Shown here: positions 9,032 to 17,007 of the stretch, in pieces | Numbering within the stretch: position 1 is the first letter of the stretch | How the letters are laid out: each line of letters begins with the position of its first letter | Assembly (NCBI GenBank): GCA_018399015.1 | Contig: CP073761.1 | Location: forward strand, 1,736,001-1,800,000 | Length of the DNA: 64,000 bases | Direction: 5' to 3' | Source of the DNA: Cyanobium sp. M30B3 | GTDB lineage: Bacteria > Cyanobacteriota > Cyanobacteriia > PCC-6307 > Cyanobiaceae | Program-made: the position numbers and the translations under genes | The notes under the pieces: model-generated | Databases searched by the model: none | What the model saw: only the letters and a program-made list of their open reading frames with translations | Told to the model about the DNA's origin: nothing

Positions 9032-9897
9032 CAGCGGACGGCGAACAGGGACGGACGGCAGTGCCGCAGGCTGGGCATCTGGGCCCGTACCCGCAGGGCA
9101 TGGCCGGGATCCACCGGCGCCACCGCCAGCCCGGGAGCCACGCCGGCATCGGCCAGCACGGTGCCCCAGGGGTCGATCACCAGGGCATGGCCGTGGGTGT
9201 GGCGACGGCCGTAGTTCGCACCGGTCTGGGCCGGGGCCACCACGTAGGCCGTGTTTTCAATCGCCCGGGCCTGCAGCAGCACCTGCCAGTGATCCTTGCC
9301 GGTGAAGGCCGTGAAGGCGGCGGGCACCATCAGCACATCGGCCCCCTCGCGGGCCAGGTGGCGGTAGAGCTCCGGAAAGCGCACGTCGTAGCAGATGGAG
9401 AGCCCGATCCGGCCCAGCCCCGGCACAGCCACCACCGGCGGCAGATCCTGGCCCGGCTCCACCGTGGACGACTCCCGGTAGGTGATGCCGTCGGGGATGT
9501 CCACATCGAACAGATGGATTTTGTCGTAGCGGGCCAGCAGCTGGCCCTCGGTGCCCACCAGTTCGGCCCGGTTGCTGGTGAGTCCCTCACCGGCGGGCAC
9601 GGGAAACCCCCCACCCAGCAGGGTCACCTGGTAGCGGCGGGCCATGGTCACCAGGAAGCGGCTGCAGCGCTCGGCCAGGGACGGGGCCAGCTCCAGCCGC
9701 AGGCTGTCTTCCCCCATGAAGGCGAAGTTCTCCGGCAGCCCCACCAGCTCGGCGCCGCGGCGGGCCGCCAGCTCGATCTGCTCCTCGGCGGCGGCGAAAT
9801 TGGCATCCGGATCCGGCGTGCTGGTGAGTTGCACCGCTGCCGCCAGAAAACTGCTCACCCCGAATCCATCTGAACCGGGCCGAACTGTAGGGGACAT
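9031..9897 (-). CDS. carbon-nitrogen hydrolase (Nit1/Nit2-type amidase)
   Basis: The Glu-Lys-Cys triad of the nitrilase superfamily is visible: LPENFAF (Glu), YDKIHLFDVDIPDG (Lys) and LSICYDVRFPELYR (Cys). The HLFDVDIP pattern is typical of Nit1/Nit2 proteins, which hydrolyse deaminated glutathione or omega-amides, so metabolite repair is the likeliest role. The frame is open to 9999, but ATG at 9897 gives a normal N-terminus; GTG near 9862 is another option. Its stop overlaps the amidase start, making it part of the minus-strand run from comB to sds. Confidence 0.9.
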   Translation of the reverse strand: MSPTVRPGSDGFGVSSFLAAAVQLTSTPDPDANFAAAEEQIELAARRGAELVGLPENFAFMGEDSLRLELAPSLAERCSRFLVTMARRYQVTLLGGGFPVPAGEGLTSNRAELVGTEGQLLARYDKIHLFDVDIPDGITYRESSTVEPGQDLPPVVAVPGLGRIGLSICYDVRFPELYRHLAREGADVLMVPAAFTAFTGKDHWQVLLQARAIENTAYVVAPAQTGANYGRRHTHGHALVIDPWGTVLADAGVAPGLAVAPVDPGHALRVRAQMPSLRHCRPSLFAVR

Positions 9898-9913
9898 GCC
9901 GGATCTGACCAGC

Positions 9914-10669
9914 TCAGGCCGCCCGCAGCACGCCGGGCTCAAACTGCTGGGGCACCACCTGCAGCGTGTCCACCGCACTGCAGCAGGCGAAGTCAGCATC
10001 GTGGTCGCCCAGGCCGATCAGCCGCTGGCCATGGCTGGCGGCCCGCAGACAGGTTTCCGGCTCGTGGTGCCACTGGTCCCAGAGGGCCATCGCCGCCAGC
10101 ATTTCGTCGTTGCCGATGGTGACGCCGCGGTGGGGCGCCACGGCCTGCTCCAGGGCCGCCGAGGCCACCGCCCCCGCCGCCAGGCTGTCCTCGAGGGAGT
10201 AGGCACCCTCCCAGCCGCTGCCCACGATCCACACATGCTCGCAGCCCTGCTGCAGCAGGCGCCGGGCCACGGCACTGCGGTTGGGCAGACAGGCCGTGAG
10301 CAACAGCGGCACCGCCCGCACGGCCGCCAGGGAGCGGGTGCCGTTGGTGGTGCTCATGAAGATGCGCTTGCCGCCCACCACCTCAGGCGTCACCGCCAGG
10401 GGGGAATTGCCCAGATCAAAGCCCTCCAGCCGGCTGCCGCCGCGCTCCCCGGCCCGCAGCCGGCGCTCGGCCGGCCAGGCCTGGGCAGCGGCATTGAGGG
10501 CATCGAGGTCGGCGAAGGCCTCCACGGCCTCGGCCCCGTTCTCCAGGGCCCAGGCGATGGTGGTGGTGGCCCGCAGCACGTCGATCACCACCGCCGCATC
10601 GGGCCCGCCCTGCGCCACGGGGTGCAGGGGCGGCACGTTTTCAGACGTGTGGAAATAGTGGAGTTGCAC
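9914..10669 (-). CDS. comB: 2-phosphosulfolactate phosphatase family protein (ComB)
   Basis: The 251-residue protein matches ComB: an N-terminal [12 protein letters not shown] segment, [43 protein letters not shown] and [13 protein letters not shown] are the hallmark blocks. In methanogens this Mg-dependent enzyme makes sulfolactate for coenzyme M; cyanobacteria lack that pathway, so the physiological substrate here is unknown. I place the start at GTG 10669, which yields the family's VQLHYFH beginning; the open frame extends much further upstream only because of base composition. It lies divergently from ubiD across 127 bp. Confidence 0.9.
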   Translation of the reverse strand: MQLHYFHTSENVPPLHPVAQGGPDAAVVIDVLRATTTIAWALENGAEAVEAFADLDALNAAAQAWPAERRLRAGERGGSRLEGFDLGNSPLAVTPEVVGGKRIFMSTTNGTRSLAAVRAVPLLLTACLPNRSAVARRLLQQGCEHVWIVGSGWEGAYSLEDSLAAGAVASAALEQAVAPHRGVTIGNDEMLAAMALWDQWHHEPETCLRAASHGQRLIGLGDHDADFACCSAVDTLQVVPQQFEPGVLRAA

Positions 10670-10796
10670 GGCCGCAGCAGGCGGGTGGGGTGCGTCAGAG
10701 TACGCAGGCCATTGGGCACGGATGGCCAGGCCTTGCCAGAACGCTGGTTCGAGCCTGGTCACAAGCCTGCTCACAAGCTCCGTGCCACCCACCTCC

Positions 10797-12371
10797 ATGA
10801 CCGCGACCGTCGCCAGCCCGCGCAGCCGCCGCGACCTGCGCGGTTTTCTGCAGGTGCTGGAGGGGCGCGGCCAACTGCGCCGGATCACGGCGCCAGTGGA
10901 TCCGGACCTGGAGCTGGCGGCGATCGCCGACCGGGTGCTGGCCGCCGGCGGACCGGCCCTGCTGTTTGAGAACGTGATCGGCTCAACCATGCCGGTGGCG
11001 ATCAACCTGCTCGGCACCCAGGAGCGGGTGCTCTGGAGCATGGGAATGGAGCGGGCCGAGGAGCTGGAGGTGCTGGGGGAGCGGCTGGCCCTGCTGCAAC
11101 AGCCCCGCCCGCCCAAGGGGCTCAAGGAAGCCGCCCGCTTTGGTGGGGTGCTCTGGGATGTGCTCAAGGCCAGGCCCGATCTGGACCTCACCCCCCCCTG
11201 CCGCCAGCAGGTGTTCAAGGGGGAGGCGGTGAACCTCGACGCCCTGCCGCTGCTGCGGCCCTGGCCGGGCGACGGGGGGCGGATCATCACCCTGGGCCTG
11301 GTGATCACCAAGGACCCGGAAACCGGCACCCCCAACGTGGGCGTGTACCGGCTGCAGCAGCAGGGCGTCAACACGATGACCGTGCACTGGCTGAGCGTGC
11401 GCGGCGGCGCCCGCCACCTGCGCAAGGCGGCGGCGCTGGGCAAGAAGCTGGAGATCGCCATCGCCATCGGCGTGCATCCGCTGCTGGTGATGGCGGCGGC
11501 CACGCCGATCCCGGTGCAGCTGAGCGAGTGGCTGTTCGCCGGGCTCTACGCCGGTGAAGGGGTGCGGCTGGCCAAGTGCAAGACCGTGAACCTGGAGGTG
11601 CCCAGCCACAGCGAGGTGGTGCTGGAGGGCACGATCACGCCGGGTGAGGAGCTGGCCGACGGCCCCTTCGGCGACCACATGGGCTTCTACGGCGGCGTCG
11701 AGGAGTCGCCTTTGGTGCGCATCCAGTGCGTCACCCAGCGGCGCGAGCCGATCTACTTCACCACCTTCAGCGGCCGGCCGCCCAAGGAGGACGCGATGCT
11801 GGCGATCGCCCTGAACCGGATCTACACGCCGATCCTGCGCCAGCAGATCCCCGAGATCGTGGATTTCTTCCTGCCGATGGAGGGGCTCAGCTACAAGCTG
11901 GCCGTGATCGCCATCGACAAGGCCTACCCGGGCCAGGCCAAGCGGGCGGCGATGGCCTTCTGGAGCGCCCTGCCCCAGTTCACCTACACCAAGTTCGTGG
12001 TGGTGGTGGACAAGAGCATCAACATCCGCGATCCGCGCCAGGTGATCTGGGCGATCAGCGCCCAGGTGGATCCGCAGCGGGATCTGTTCGTGCTGGAGGA
12101 CACCCCCTTCGACACCCTCGATTTCGCCAGCGAGCGCCTGGGCCTGGGCGGCCGCCTGGCGATCGATGCCACCACCAAGATCGGGCCGGAAAAACGCCAC
12201 CCCTGGGGCGAGCCGCTGCGCCGGCCTGCCGAGCTGGAGGCCCGCCTCGATGCGCGCTGGGCCGAGCTGGGCCTGGCCGACATCGGCGGCAGCGAACCGG
12301 ATCCGGCCCTGTTCGGCTACACCCTGGAGCACGTGCTGGAGCGGCTGGCGGGGCAGGCGGCGGCCGGCTGA
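10797..12371 (+). CDS. ubiD: UbiD family decarboxylase (prenylated-FMN dependent)
   Basis: UbiD decarboxylates a prenylated 4-hydroxybenzoate intermediate; in cyanobacteria it serves plastoquinone synthesis and needs prenylated FMN made by UbiX. The 524-residue protein aligns in pattern with E. coli UbiD along its length: [12 protein letters not shown] at the N-terminus, [11 protein letters not shown] with the cofactor Arg region, [43 protein letters not shown] and [20 protein letters not shown]. The ATG at 10797 is preferred to a frame start at 10722. An Rrf2 gene begins 9 bp downstream. Confidence 0.93.
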   Translation: MTATVASPRSRRDLRGFLQVLEGRGQLRRITAPVDPDLELAAIADRVLAAGGPALLFENVIGSTMPVAINLLGTQERVLWSMGMERAEELEVLGERLALLQQPRPPKGLKEAARFGGVLWDVLKARPDLDLTPPCRQQVFKGEAVNLDALPLLRPWPGDGGRIITLGLVITKDPETGTPNVGVYRLQQQGVNTMTVHWLSVRGGARHLRKAAALGKKLEIAIAIGVHPLLVMAAATPIPVQLSEWLFAGLYAGEGVRLAKCKTVNLEVPSHSEVVLEGTITPGEELADGPFGDHMGFYGGVEESPLVRIQCVTQRREPIYFTTFSGRPPKEDAMLAIALNRIYTPILRQQIPEIVDFFLPMEGLSYKLAVIAIDKAYPGQAKRAAMAFWSALPQFTYTKFVVVVDKSINIRDPRQVIWAISAQVDPQRDLFVLEDTPFDTLDFASERLGLGGRLAIDATTKIGPEKRHPWGEPLRRPAELEARLDARWAELGLADIGGSEPDPALFGYTLEHVLERLAGQAAAG

Positions 12372-12380
12372 GGGCGATCC

Positions 12381-12818
12381 ATGCTGTCGCGCCAGGCCAG
12401 CCACGCCCTCAAGGCCCTGCTGGAGCTGGCCGGTGTACCGGGGCAGTGGCGCTCCACCCAGCAGCTGGCCAACAGCCAGCAGCTGCCCGAGCCGATGCTG
12501 GAGCAGCTGCTGCTGCGGCTGCGCCGGGCCGGGCTGCTGCAGGCGCGGCGGGGACGGCATGGGGGCTACAGGCTGGCCCAGCCAGCGGCTGCGATCAGCC
12601 TGGCGGCGGTGCTGGCCGGCCTCGGGGAACGCGGCGGTGGGGGCGGGGACGGGGAGCCAGGCTGCACACCCGCCGACCAGGTGACGGCTGCCCTGCAGCG
12701 GCGGCTGGAGAGGGCCCGGGAGCAGGCCCTGGCCGCCCTCAGCCTGGAAGACCTGCTGTTCGACCTGCGCAGCGCCGAGGCCAGCGCCGACAGCGATGCC
12801 GGCCTGCTGCTGGGCTGA
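12381..12818 (+). CDS. Rrf2 family transcriptional regulator
   Basis: A 145-residue DNA-binding protein with the Rrf2 winged helix: MLSRQASHALKALLELA, STQQLANSQQLPEPMLEQLL (recognition region) and LLQARRGRHGGYRLAQPAAAISLAAVL. IscR-type members carry three cysteines for an Fe-S cluster; here I see only one Cys in the region after the wing (GCTPADQV), with a Gly-rich insert just before it. So a canonical three-Cys cluster cannot form, and it may sense something else. It is probably co-transcribed with ubiD, nine bases upstream; the targets are unknown. Confidence 0.88.
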   Translation: MLSRQASHALKALLELAGVPGQWRSTQQLANSQQLPEPMLEQLLLRLRRAGLLQARRGRHGGYRLAQPAAAISLAAVLAGLGERGGGGGDGEPGCTPADQVTAALQRRLERAREQALAALSLEDLLFDLRSAEASADSDAGLLLG

Positions 12819-12821
12819 GGA

Positions 12822-13289
12822 TCAGTCGCAACCCTGCACCGAAACCCGGTAGCTGAAACCGGTGGAGGCAGGCATCGTGGTGGCGCCGACGCGCACGTTC
12901 ACCTGGTTGGTGCGCTTGCCTGGCACGGCCGGGAAAGGTCCGAAGCTCACCTCCTGGCCCGGTTCCAGGCTGCGGTTTTCATTCACCACCCGCAGATCGG
13001 TGTTGTCGGTGAAGCGCAGGAAAGCGGCGATCGGAAACACGCCCCGCTCGCTGGATGCAGACTGGAGAAAAATCCGGTAGCTGGCGAAGGTCCGGTCCAC
13101 GGCGAAGTCGGTGTTCCAGTTGTTGCGGCGCACCAGCCCATCCGGACTGATCCGCTTGGTCACCACCGGCTCACCGCCGCCGCCGATGGGCATCAGAAAG
13201 CGACAGGACGCCAACCCTGCTCCGGCATCAACCACCAGGGCAGCGCCGGCCGCAGCCAGCAGCGGGCTGAAAAGGCGTGAATGAACCAT
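12822..13289 (-). CDS. small secreted protein of unknown function
   Basis: A 155-residue protein with a short hydrophobic N-terminal export segment (FSPLLAAAGAALVVDAGAGLA), then a Cys soon after it (SCRFLMP) and a second Cys two residues from the end (VQGCD), which could form a disulfide joining both ends of the mature domain. The middle is beta-rich (FASYRIFLQSA, IAAFLRFTDNTDLRVVNEN, VNVRVGATT). I do not recognise a family. The adjacency of its stop to the Rrf2 stop (3 bp, convergent) argues for a real gene boundary. It may be transcribed with the upstream ATPase gene, 38 bp away. Confidence 0.75.
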   Translation of the reverse strand: MVHSRLFSPLLAAAGAALVVDAGAGLASCRFLMPIGGGGEPVVTKRISPDGLVRRNNWNTDFAVDRTFASYRIFLQSASSERGVFPIAAFLRFTDNTDLRVVNENRSLEPGQEVSFGPFPAVPGKRTNQVNVRVGATTMPASTGFSYRVSVQGCD

Positions 13290-13327
13290 CGATGCAGCCC
13301 TCGAAACGGCGTGGGAGCAGAGGGATC

Positions 13328-14011
13328 CTATGGCTGCGACTCGGCTTCGAACAGAACTGACAGGAAGCGTTCCGGAGCGTTGAGAAAGCTGCGGGTGAGC
13401 TGCACATGCTCGCAGTCCCTATAGGCGATCGGGCGGATGCCCTCGCCACTGAAGCTGTAGAGGGTGGCGCCTGGAAAGGCCAACAGGATCGGCGAATGGG
13501 TGGCGATGATGAACTGGCCGCAGCCGGGGGTGCTGAGGTCGTGGATCACCCGCAGGAAGGCGAGCTGGCGCTGGGGCGAGAGGGCCGCCTCCGGTTCATC
13601 GAGAAGGAAGAGTCCCCGGGAGAAGCGGTTGGTGAACAGCGCCAGAAACGACTCCCCGTGGGACTGGGCGTGGAGCGAGCGGCCCCCGTACGACTCCAGC
13701 GTGGAGACGCCATCGAGATAGGTGGCGACATTGAAAAAGCTCTCAGCCCGCAGATAGAAGCCCTCGCTCACCCTGGGCAGCCAGGCCAGCCGCAGGGCGC
13801 TGGCCAGGGCCGAGGGCTCGGCGTCGGCCGGGCGCTGGTGATCGCGGCTGCCGCCCTCGGGATTGAAGCCACAGCATTCGGCGATCGCCTGCAGCAGGGT
13901 GGACTTGCCGCTGCCGTTCTCGCCCACCAGAAAGGTGACCGGCGAGGGGAACGGCAGATCAATGCCCGCCTGGAGGGCCGGCACCGTGAAGGGGTACCGG
14001 GCAGCAGCCAT
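13328..14011 (-). CDS. AAA/SMC-like ATPase (ABC-type, single protein)
   Basis: The 227-residue protein is a compact ABC/SMC-type ATPase. Walker A is VTFLVGENGSGKSTLL (about residues 25-40), a Q-loop-like segment follows, the ABC signature region is degenerate around QSHGESFLALF, Walker B is LFLLDEPEAALSP and the H-loop is FIIATHSPILL. There are no membrane segments. This family (AAA_21-like, often annotated as a predicted ATPase) includes stand-alone proteins of unknown role as well as defence-system ATPases. No nuclease or toxin partner lies beside it here, so a defence role is not supported. Confidence 0.85.
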   Translation of the reverse strand: MAAARYPFTVPALQAGIDLPFPSPVTFLVGENGSGKSTLLQAIAECCGFNPEGGSRDHQRPADAEPSALASALRLAWLPRVSEGFYLRAESFFNVATYLDGVSTLESYGGRSLHAQSHGESFLALFTNRFSRGLFLLDEPEAALSPQRQLAFLRVIHDLSTPGCGQFIIATHSPILLAFPGATLYSFSGEGIRPIAYRDCEHVQLTRSFLNAPERFLSVLFEAESQP

Positions 14012-14082
14012 GCGCTCCGGCCGGCTGCTGACGCGGCGGAGAAAGGGGGAGCGGCGCTGGACGCGGGAGGCCAGAGGTGGGG

Positions 14083-14928
14083 TCAGGAGCGGGCCAGACC
14101 ATAGAAGCCTGTGGCGTACAGCACGGCCAGCAGCAAGTTGCGCAGCGATTCCCGGGTGAGCAGGAAGCGGGCCTGGCCTGCCTTGCGGTTGGTCTCCTGC
14201 TTCACCTGGGTACGGCGGTCCTGCAAGCGCTCGAAGGGATCGTCGGACTGGCCGGCAGGTGCAGGGGGCAGCCCGAGCCGCTGAAACGCCTGATCGAGAC
14301 GCTCGGGAGGCAACTGCTTGAGCTGTTGCTGCAGCACGCCGAAGCGCTGATCAATCACCTGGCTCTCACCCACCTGCCGGGCATCGATCTGGCCGAGCGA
14401 GCCGGCGAACAGCACCAGCTGCCACACCGCCAGCAGCACCATGCCATAGAAGCCGAGCATGGCCATGAAGCGAAGGTCGCCATCCTTGGCCAGCGGTGGG
14501 CGGTCGGGCTTGTCGTTGTCCTCTTCGGAACCGCCCCGATCAGCTCGAACCAGCGATGCTGCAGGCCTGGCGTCACCCGCCGCCAGCCGGGCCTGAAGTT
14601 GCTCGCGCTGCTGCAGCGTCACGCCGAGGAAACCGAGGGCCAGGGCCAGCCAGGGCAACACGCACACATTGAGAATGGCGCTGGAGAACTGGTGTCCCCA
14701 CACCTGCGAGCGCAGATTGAGGGGCAGGGCGGCGGTGATCACAAACAGAACGAACGCGATCATCAACACCCGGTAGGTGAGCCGAAGCACCTTCGTCTGG
14801 GTGGTGGTGATGCTCCCGAAGGTCACCAACATGGAGGGGTGCAGGGGCATGGAGAGAACAGGGGCAGGAAAGAAGGATGAGAAAAGAGCGGAGTCCGATC
14901 CCATTGATGGGTGGATGCTGGTGGGCAC
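14083..14928 (-). CDS. HpsJ-like membrane protein
   Basis: A membrane protein of up to 281 residues. Hydrophobic segments are seen at VLMIAFVLFVITAALPL, the ILNVCVLPWLALALGFLGV region, MLGFYGMVLLAVWQLVLFA and a last one near LLLAVLYATGF. Between the third and fourth lies a polar, Gln/Arg-rich stretch (VLQQQLKQLPPERLDQAFQR). This order of segments, the DLRF block and the coiled polar region resemble the HpsJ family, which is linked in cyanobacteria to cyanoexosortase and hormogonium-polysaccharide systems. The start is unclear: GTG 14928, ATG 14904 and ATG 14850 are all possible. The next gene upstream encodes a PEP-CTERM-like protein, which supports the assignment. Confidence 0.65.
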   Translation of the reverse strand: MPTSIHPSMGSDSALFSSFFPAPVLSMPLHPSMLVTFGSITTTQTKVLRLTYRVLMIAFVLFVITAALPLNLRSQVWGHQFSSAILNVCVLPWLALALGFLGVTLQQREQLQARLAAGDARPAASLVRADRGGSEEDNDKPDRPPLAKDGDLRFMAMLGFYGMVLLAVWQLVLFAGSLGQIDARQVGESQVIDQRFGVLQQQLKQLPPERLDQAFQRLGLPPAPAGQSDDPFERLQDRRTQVKQETNRKAGQARFLLTRESLRNLLLAVLYATGFYGLARS

Positions 14929-15254
14929 ACCTCAGGCAAGGCTTCCAGGCCGGTGGAACATCAGAAATCGAGTATCGAAAACACTCGGCAGCCAGCCAAT
15001 CGTAGGGATGTGTCAAGCAAGCGAGCAGCTCCGACAGCGACGAAACCGCGAGAAATCAATTGCGCAAATCGTCACTTCCAGGCCCGAACGCCTATGGCTC
15101 AGCCTCTTGCTGGCATGCGCTTGAACAGCGGCCTGCTGATGCCGACCGAGGAACCGGGATGTCAAGCATGCCCGCCCAGCCGGCAGGTTAGCGGGCTCCC
15201 AAGGGGGCCTGGAGTCGCTGACACCCGGGGATCGAACAAGATGAACAGGCATCC
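14929..15254. other. non-coding spacer between HpsJ-like and PEP-CTERM-like genes
   Basis: About 400 bp lie between the two minus-strand genes. The part next to the PEP-CTERM-like gene is its terminator and 3' region. The rest is visibly less GC-rich than its surroundings and contains short open frames without convincing codon patterns. TTGACA-like hexamers appear on the minus strand near 15015 and 15160, but I could not pair either with a good -10 box at normal spacing. No RNA gene could be recognised. Confidence 0.4.
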
Positions 15255-15287
15255 AAAAAAGCCCAACGGCAGGGGTTGCCGCTGGGC
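15255..15287 (-). terminator. intrinsic terminator of the PEP-CTERM-like gene
   Basis: On the minus strand GCCCAGCGGCA (from 15287) and TGCCGTTGGGC (down to 15261) pair over eleven positions with one G-T around the loop ACCCC, and the hairpin is followed directly by six T (15260 to 15255). This is a strong rho-independent terminator placed about 50 bp after the stop codon of the gene starting at 16122. Confidence 0.9.
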
Positions 15288-15336
15288 AATTTCGAATGCG
15301 GAGAACTGTGACCTGAAAGCCTGGCCAGGGGTACGG

Positions 15337-16122
15337 TCAGAGACCAGCGCCAGCCTTCTGTTTGCGCCGCAGCCGGCGGCTCCAGGCGAAGGCCGCACCG
15401 GCGCCGGCAATCGGCAGCGGACCGGGAACCTGGGTGGTGAAGAAACCGCCAACAGTGGAACCAGGGTCTGGAATCCCGCCAGGGCCGGCCGCAAAACTGA
15501 TGATATTCGTGGCACTCGGATCGCCGGTCCCCACACTGTCGAGCTGGCCGGTGATGATGAAACTGGTGACCGAAGTCAAGCTGATCTCGTCAGGTGATGC
15601 TTTCCAACTACCGAAACCGCCAACGCCGGTGTTATTGAAGGCAAAGCTGATTTCCCGGAATGCGTTGAAAGGTGCAACTGGACCGTTGCTGGCCGCGTAG
15701 GAGAAGTTGGTAGTGGCTGATCCGAAGGGATTGGGATCACCCAAGGGGATAGGGGCACCACCCAGATCTCCACCCCAAATGGCAATGGGAGAAGAAGTGA
15801 AGGGGAAGCTATTGGCAGTGCCAGTAACCACGGCCCTCACATTGGAGAAGGAAACCTGTGACTGGCCGGAGGTAATGACCCCGATTCCAAACTGGGTTAG
15901 ATCAAAGGGATCAGTACCAAGACCAGCAAAAAAACTGGTGACATCCAGTTCAAAGGTTCCACCAACGCCCAGGAAACCGCAGTTGGCACCCGAGCCCGCC
16001 GCGGCACTGCCGAAGGAGGAGTTGCCCGTGCACTGAACAACAGCCTGGGCTGGGGTGCTGAGAGCCAGCGCACCGATCGCGGAAGCCAGACTCCCCATCA
16101 ACAAGCCGTTAAGCCGTTTCAC
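15337..16122 (-). CDS. secreted protein with VPGPLP-type PEP-CTERM sorting signal
   Basis: The 261-residue protein has a signal peptide (LLMGSLASAIGALALSTPAQA), a Gly/Ser/Thr/Phe-rich beta-type body with two cysteines near the N-terminus, and a C-terminal tripartite tail: QVPGPLPIAGAGAAFAWSRR followed by a basic cluster. VPGPLP plus a short hydrophobic helix plus Arg/Lys cluster is the form that PEP-CTERM signals take in cyanobacteria, recognised by exosortase. It should be exported, anchored and then processed at the surface. The body has no recognised domain. Start is GTG 16122. It has its own terminator and a leader inverted repeat, so it is likely a single-gene transcript. Codon use looks more AT-tolerant than in neighbouring genes. 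Confidence 0.85.
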   Translation of the reverse strand: MKRLNGLLMGSLASAIGALALSTPAQAVVQCTGNSSFGSAAAGSGANCGFLGVGGTFELDVTSFFAGLGTDPFDLTQFGIGVITSGQSQVSFSNVRAVVTGTANSFPFTSSPIAIWGGDLGGAPIPLGDPNPFGSATTNFSYAASNGPVAPFNAFREISFAFNNTGVGGFGSWKASPDEISLTSVTSFIITGQLDSVGTGDPSATNIISFAAGPGGIPDPGSTVGGFFTTQVPGPLPIAGAGAAFAWSRRLRRKQKAGAGL

Positions 16123-16166
16123 TGAACAAACGCAAAAGTTGCGCCAAACCTACGGTGAAAGACGCG

Positions 16167-16192
16167 GTTGTGCCGCAGGTTGCGGCACCAAC
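16167..16192. promoter_or_regulatory. inverted repeat in the leader of the PEP-CTERM-like gene
   Basis: GTTGTGCCGCA (16167-16177), the spacer GGT, and TGCGGCACCAAC (16181-16192) form an inverted repeat whose arms match except for one extra base. It lies 45 bp upstream of the GTG start at 16122 and about 75 bp before the start of the divergent gene at 16267. It could be an operator in the shared upstream region or an RNA hairpin. No T-run follows, so it is not an intrinsic terminator. Confidence 0.5.
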
Positions 16193-16266
16193 ATGCGATT
16201 CGGTATCCACGGCTACTGGATTTCCGCTGATCTCCGCTGTTCAGTCAGGCCATCCCCATCATCCCC

Positions 16267-17007
16267 TTGAACACCGGCACCAACCCTGCGCCCCAGCCCC
16301 TGCTCGAGCGGCTCGCGCCAATGGAGCAGCTCCCCGAACTGGCAGCGGGCCGGCGCCGGTTGGTGGTGGTGATGGGCCAGCTGGGCGACTTCGACAGCCT
16401 GGAGTACGCCCAGGCCCTGGCGGCCTCACTGCCGCGGCTGAAAGCCGCCGGGATCGGCCTGCTGGCGATCGCCATCGGCAATGACGCCGGCGCCGAGCGC
16501 TTCTGTGCCTACACCGGCCTGCCCCGGCCCTGCCTGGCAGTGGATCGGGGCCCCGAGCTGCACCGGGCCCTGGGGCTCTACGCCGGCCTGCGGGCGGGCG
16601 GACCCTGGCCTTCGCTGCTGCTGATGTGCGCGGGCATCGGCTCCCCCGGCACCCTGGCTGAAGTGCTGCGCGGCTACAGCGGCGACCGCCAGGCGCCGCA
16701 ACGGCTGCAATCCCCCCTGTTCGCGCTGCTGGGCAGTGGCTGCCAGCGTCCCTTCGAAGTGGCCAGCGTGCGCCTGGGCAACATGGTGGAGGTGCTGGGC
16801 CGCTGGCGCACCTATGTGCCCAGCGATGCCCACCTCACCCAGCGCGGTGGCACCTTCCTGCTCGATGGCGACAACCGCCTGCTGTACGAGCACCGAGACC
16901 GGGGGATCCTCGGCTTCTCGGAAACCATGGCCCGACCGCTCAGCTTCCTCGAGCCCTTCCTCGATCCTGAGGGATCGGGTCAGGCTGGGTCGGGCACGCA
17001 GGCATAA
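16267..17007 (+). CDS. peroxiredoxin-like family protein (AhpC-TSA_2 / PRXL2-like)
   Basis: The protein of up to 246 residues has the thioredoxin-like fold blocks of the AhpC-TSA_2 family common in cyanobacteria: LVVVMGQLGDFDSLEYAQAL, GIGLLAIAIGNDAGAERFCAYTGLP and LLLMCAGIGSPGTLAEVLRGYSGD. Unlike PrxQ it shows no TxxC or CxxC motif at the peroxidatic site; the remaining cysteines (FCAYTGLPRPC) sit after the second strand. Redox activity is therefore an inference. The first possible start is TTG at 16267; ATG at 16321 (MEQLPELAAG) is the alternative. It overlaps the convergent MliC-like gene by 28 bp. Confidence 0.83.
   Translation: MNTGTNPAPQPLLERLAPMEQLPELAAGRRRLVVVMGQLGDFDSLEYAQALAASLPRLKAAGIGLLAIAIGNDAGAERFCAYTGLPRPCLAVDRGPELHRALGLYAGLRAGGPWPSLLLMCAGIGSPGTLAEVLRGYSGDRQAPQRLQSPLFALLGSGCQRPFEVASVRLGNMVEVLGRWRTYVPSDAHLTQRGGTFLLDGDNRLLYEHRDRGILGFSETMARPLSFLEPFLDPEGSGQAGSGTQA

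Noticed and set aside
13328-14011. A defence-system ATPase
   Set aside because: The ATPase is stand-alone; no nuclease, toxin, TOPRIM or restriction partner is adjacent, so a defence role is not supported.
15195-15240. tRNA-like GTTCGATCCCC on the minus strand
   Set aside because: Only the T-loop-like string matches; there is no cloverleaf around it, and no attachment site or integrase is nearby.
15013-15252. Short minus-strand open frames in the gap after the PEP-CTERM-like gene
   Set aside because: They have no recognisable motif and lie just beyond a strong terminator.
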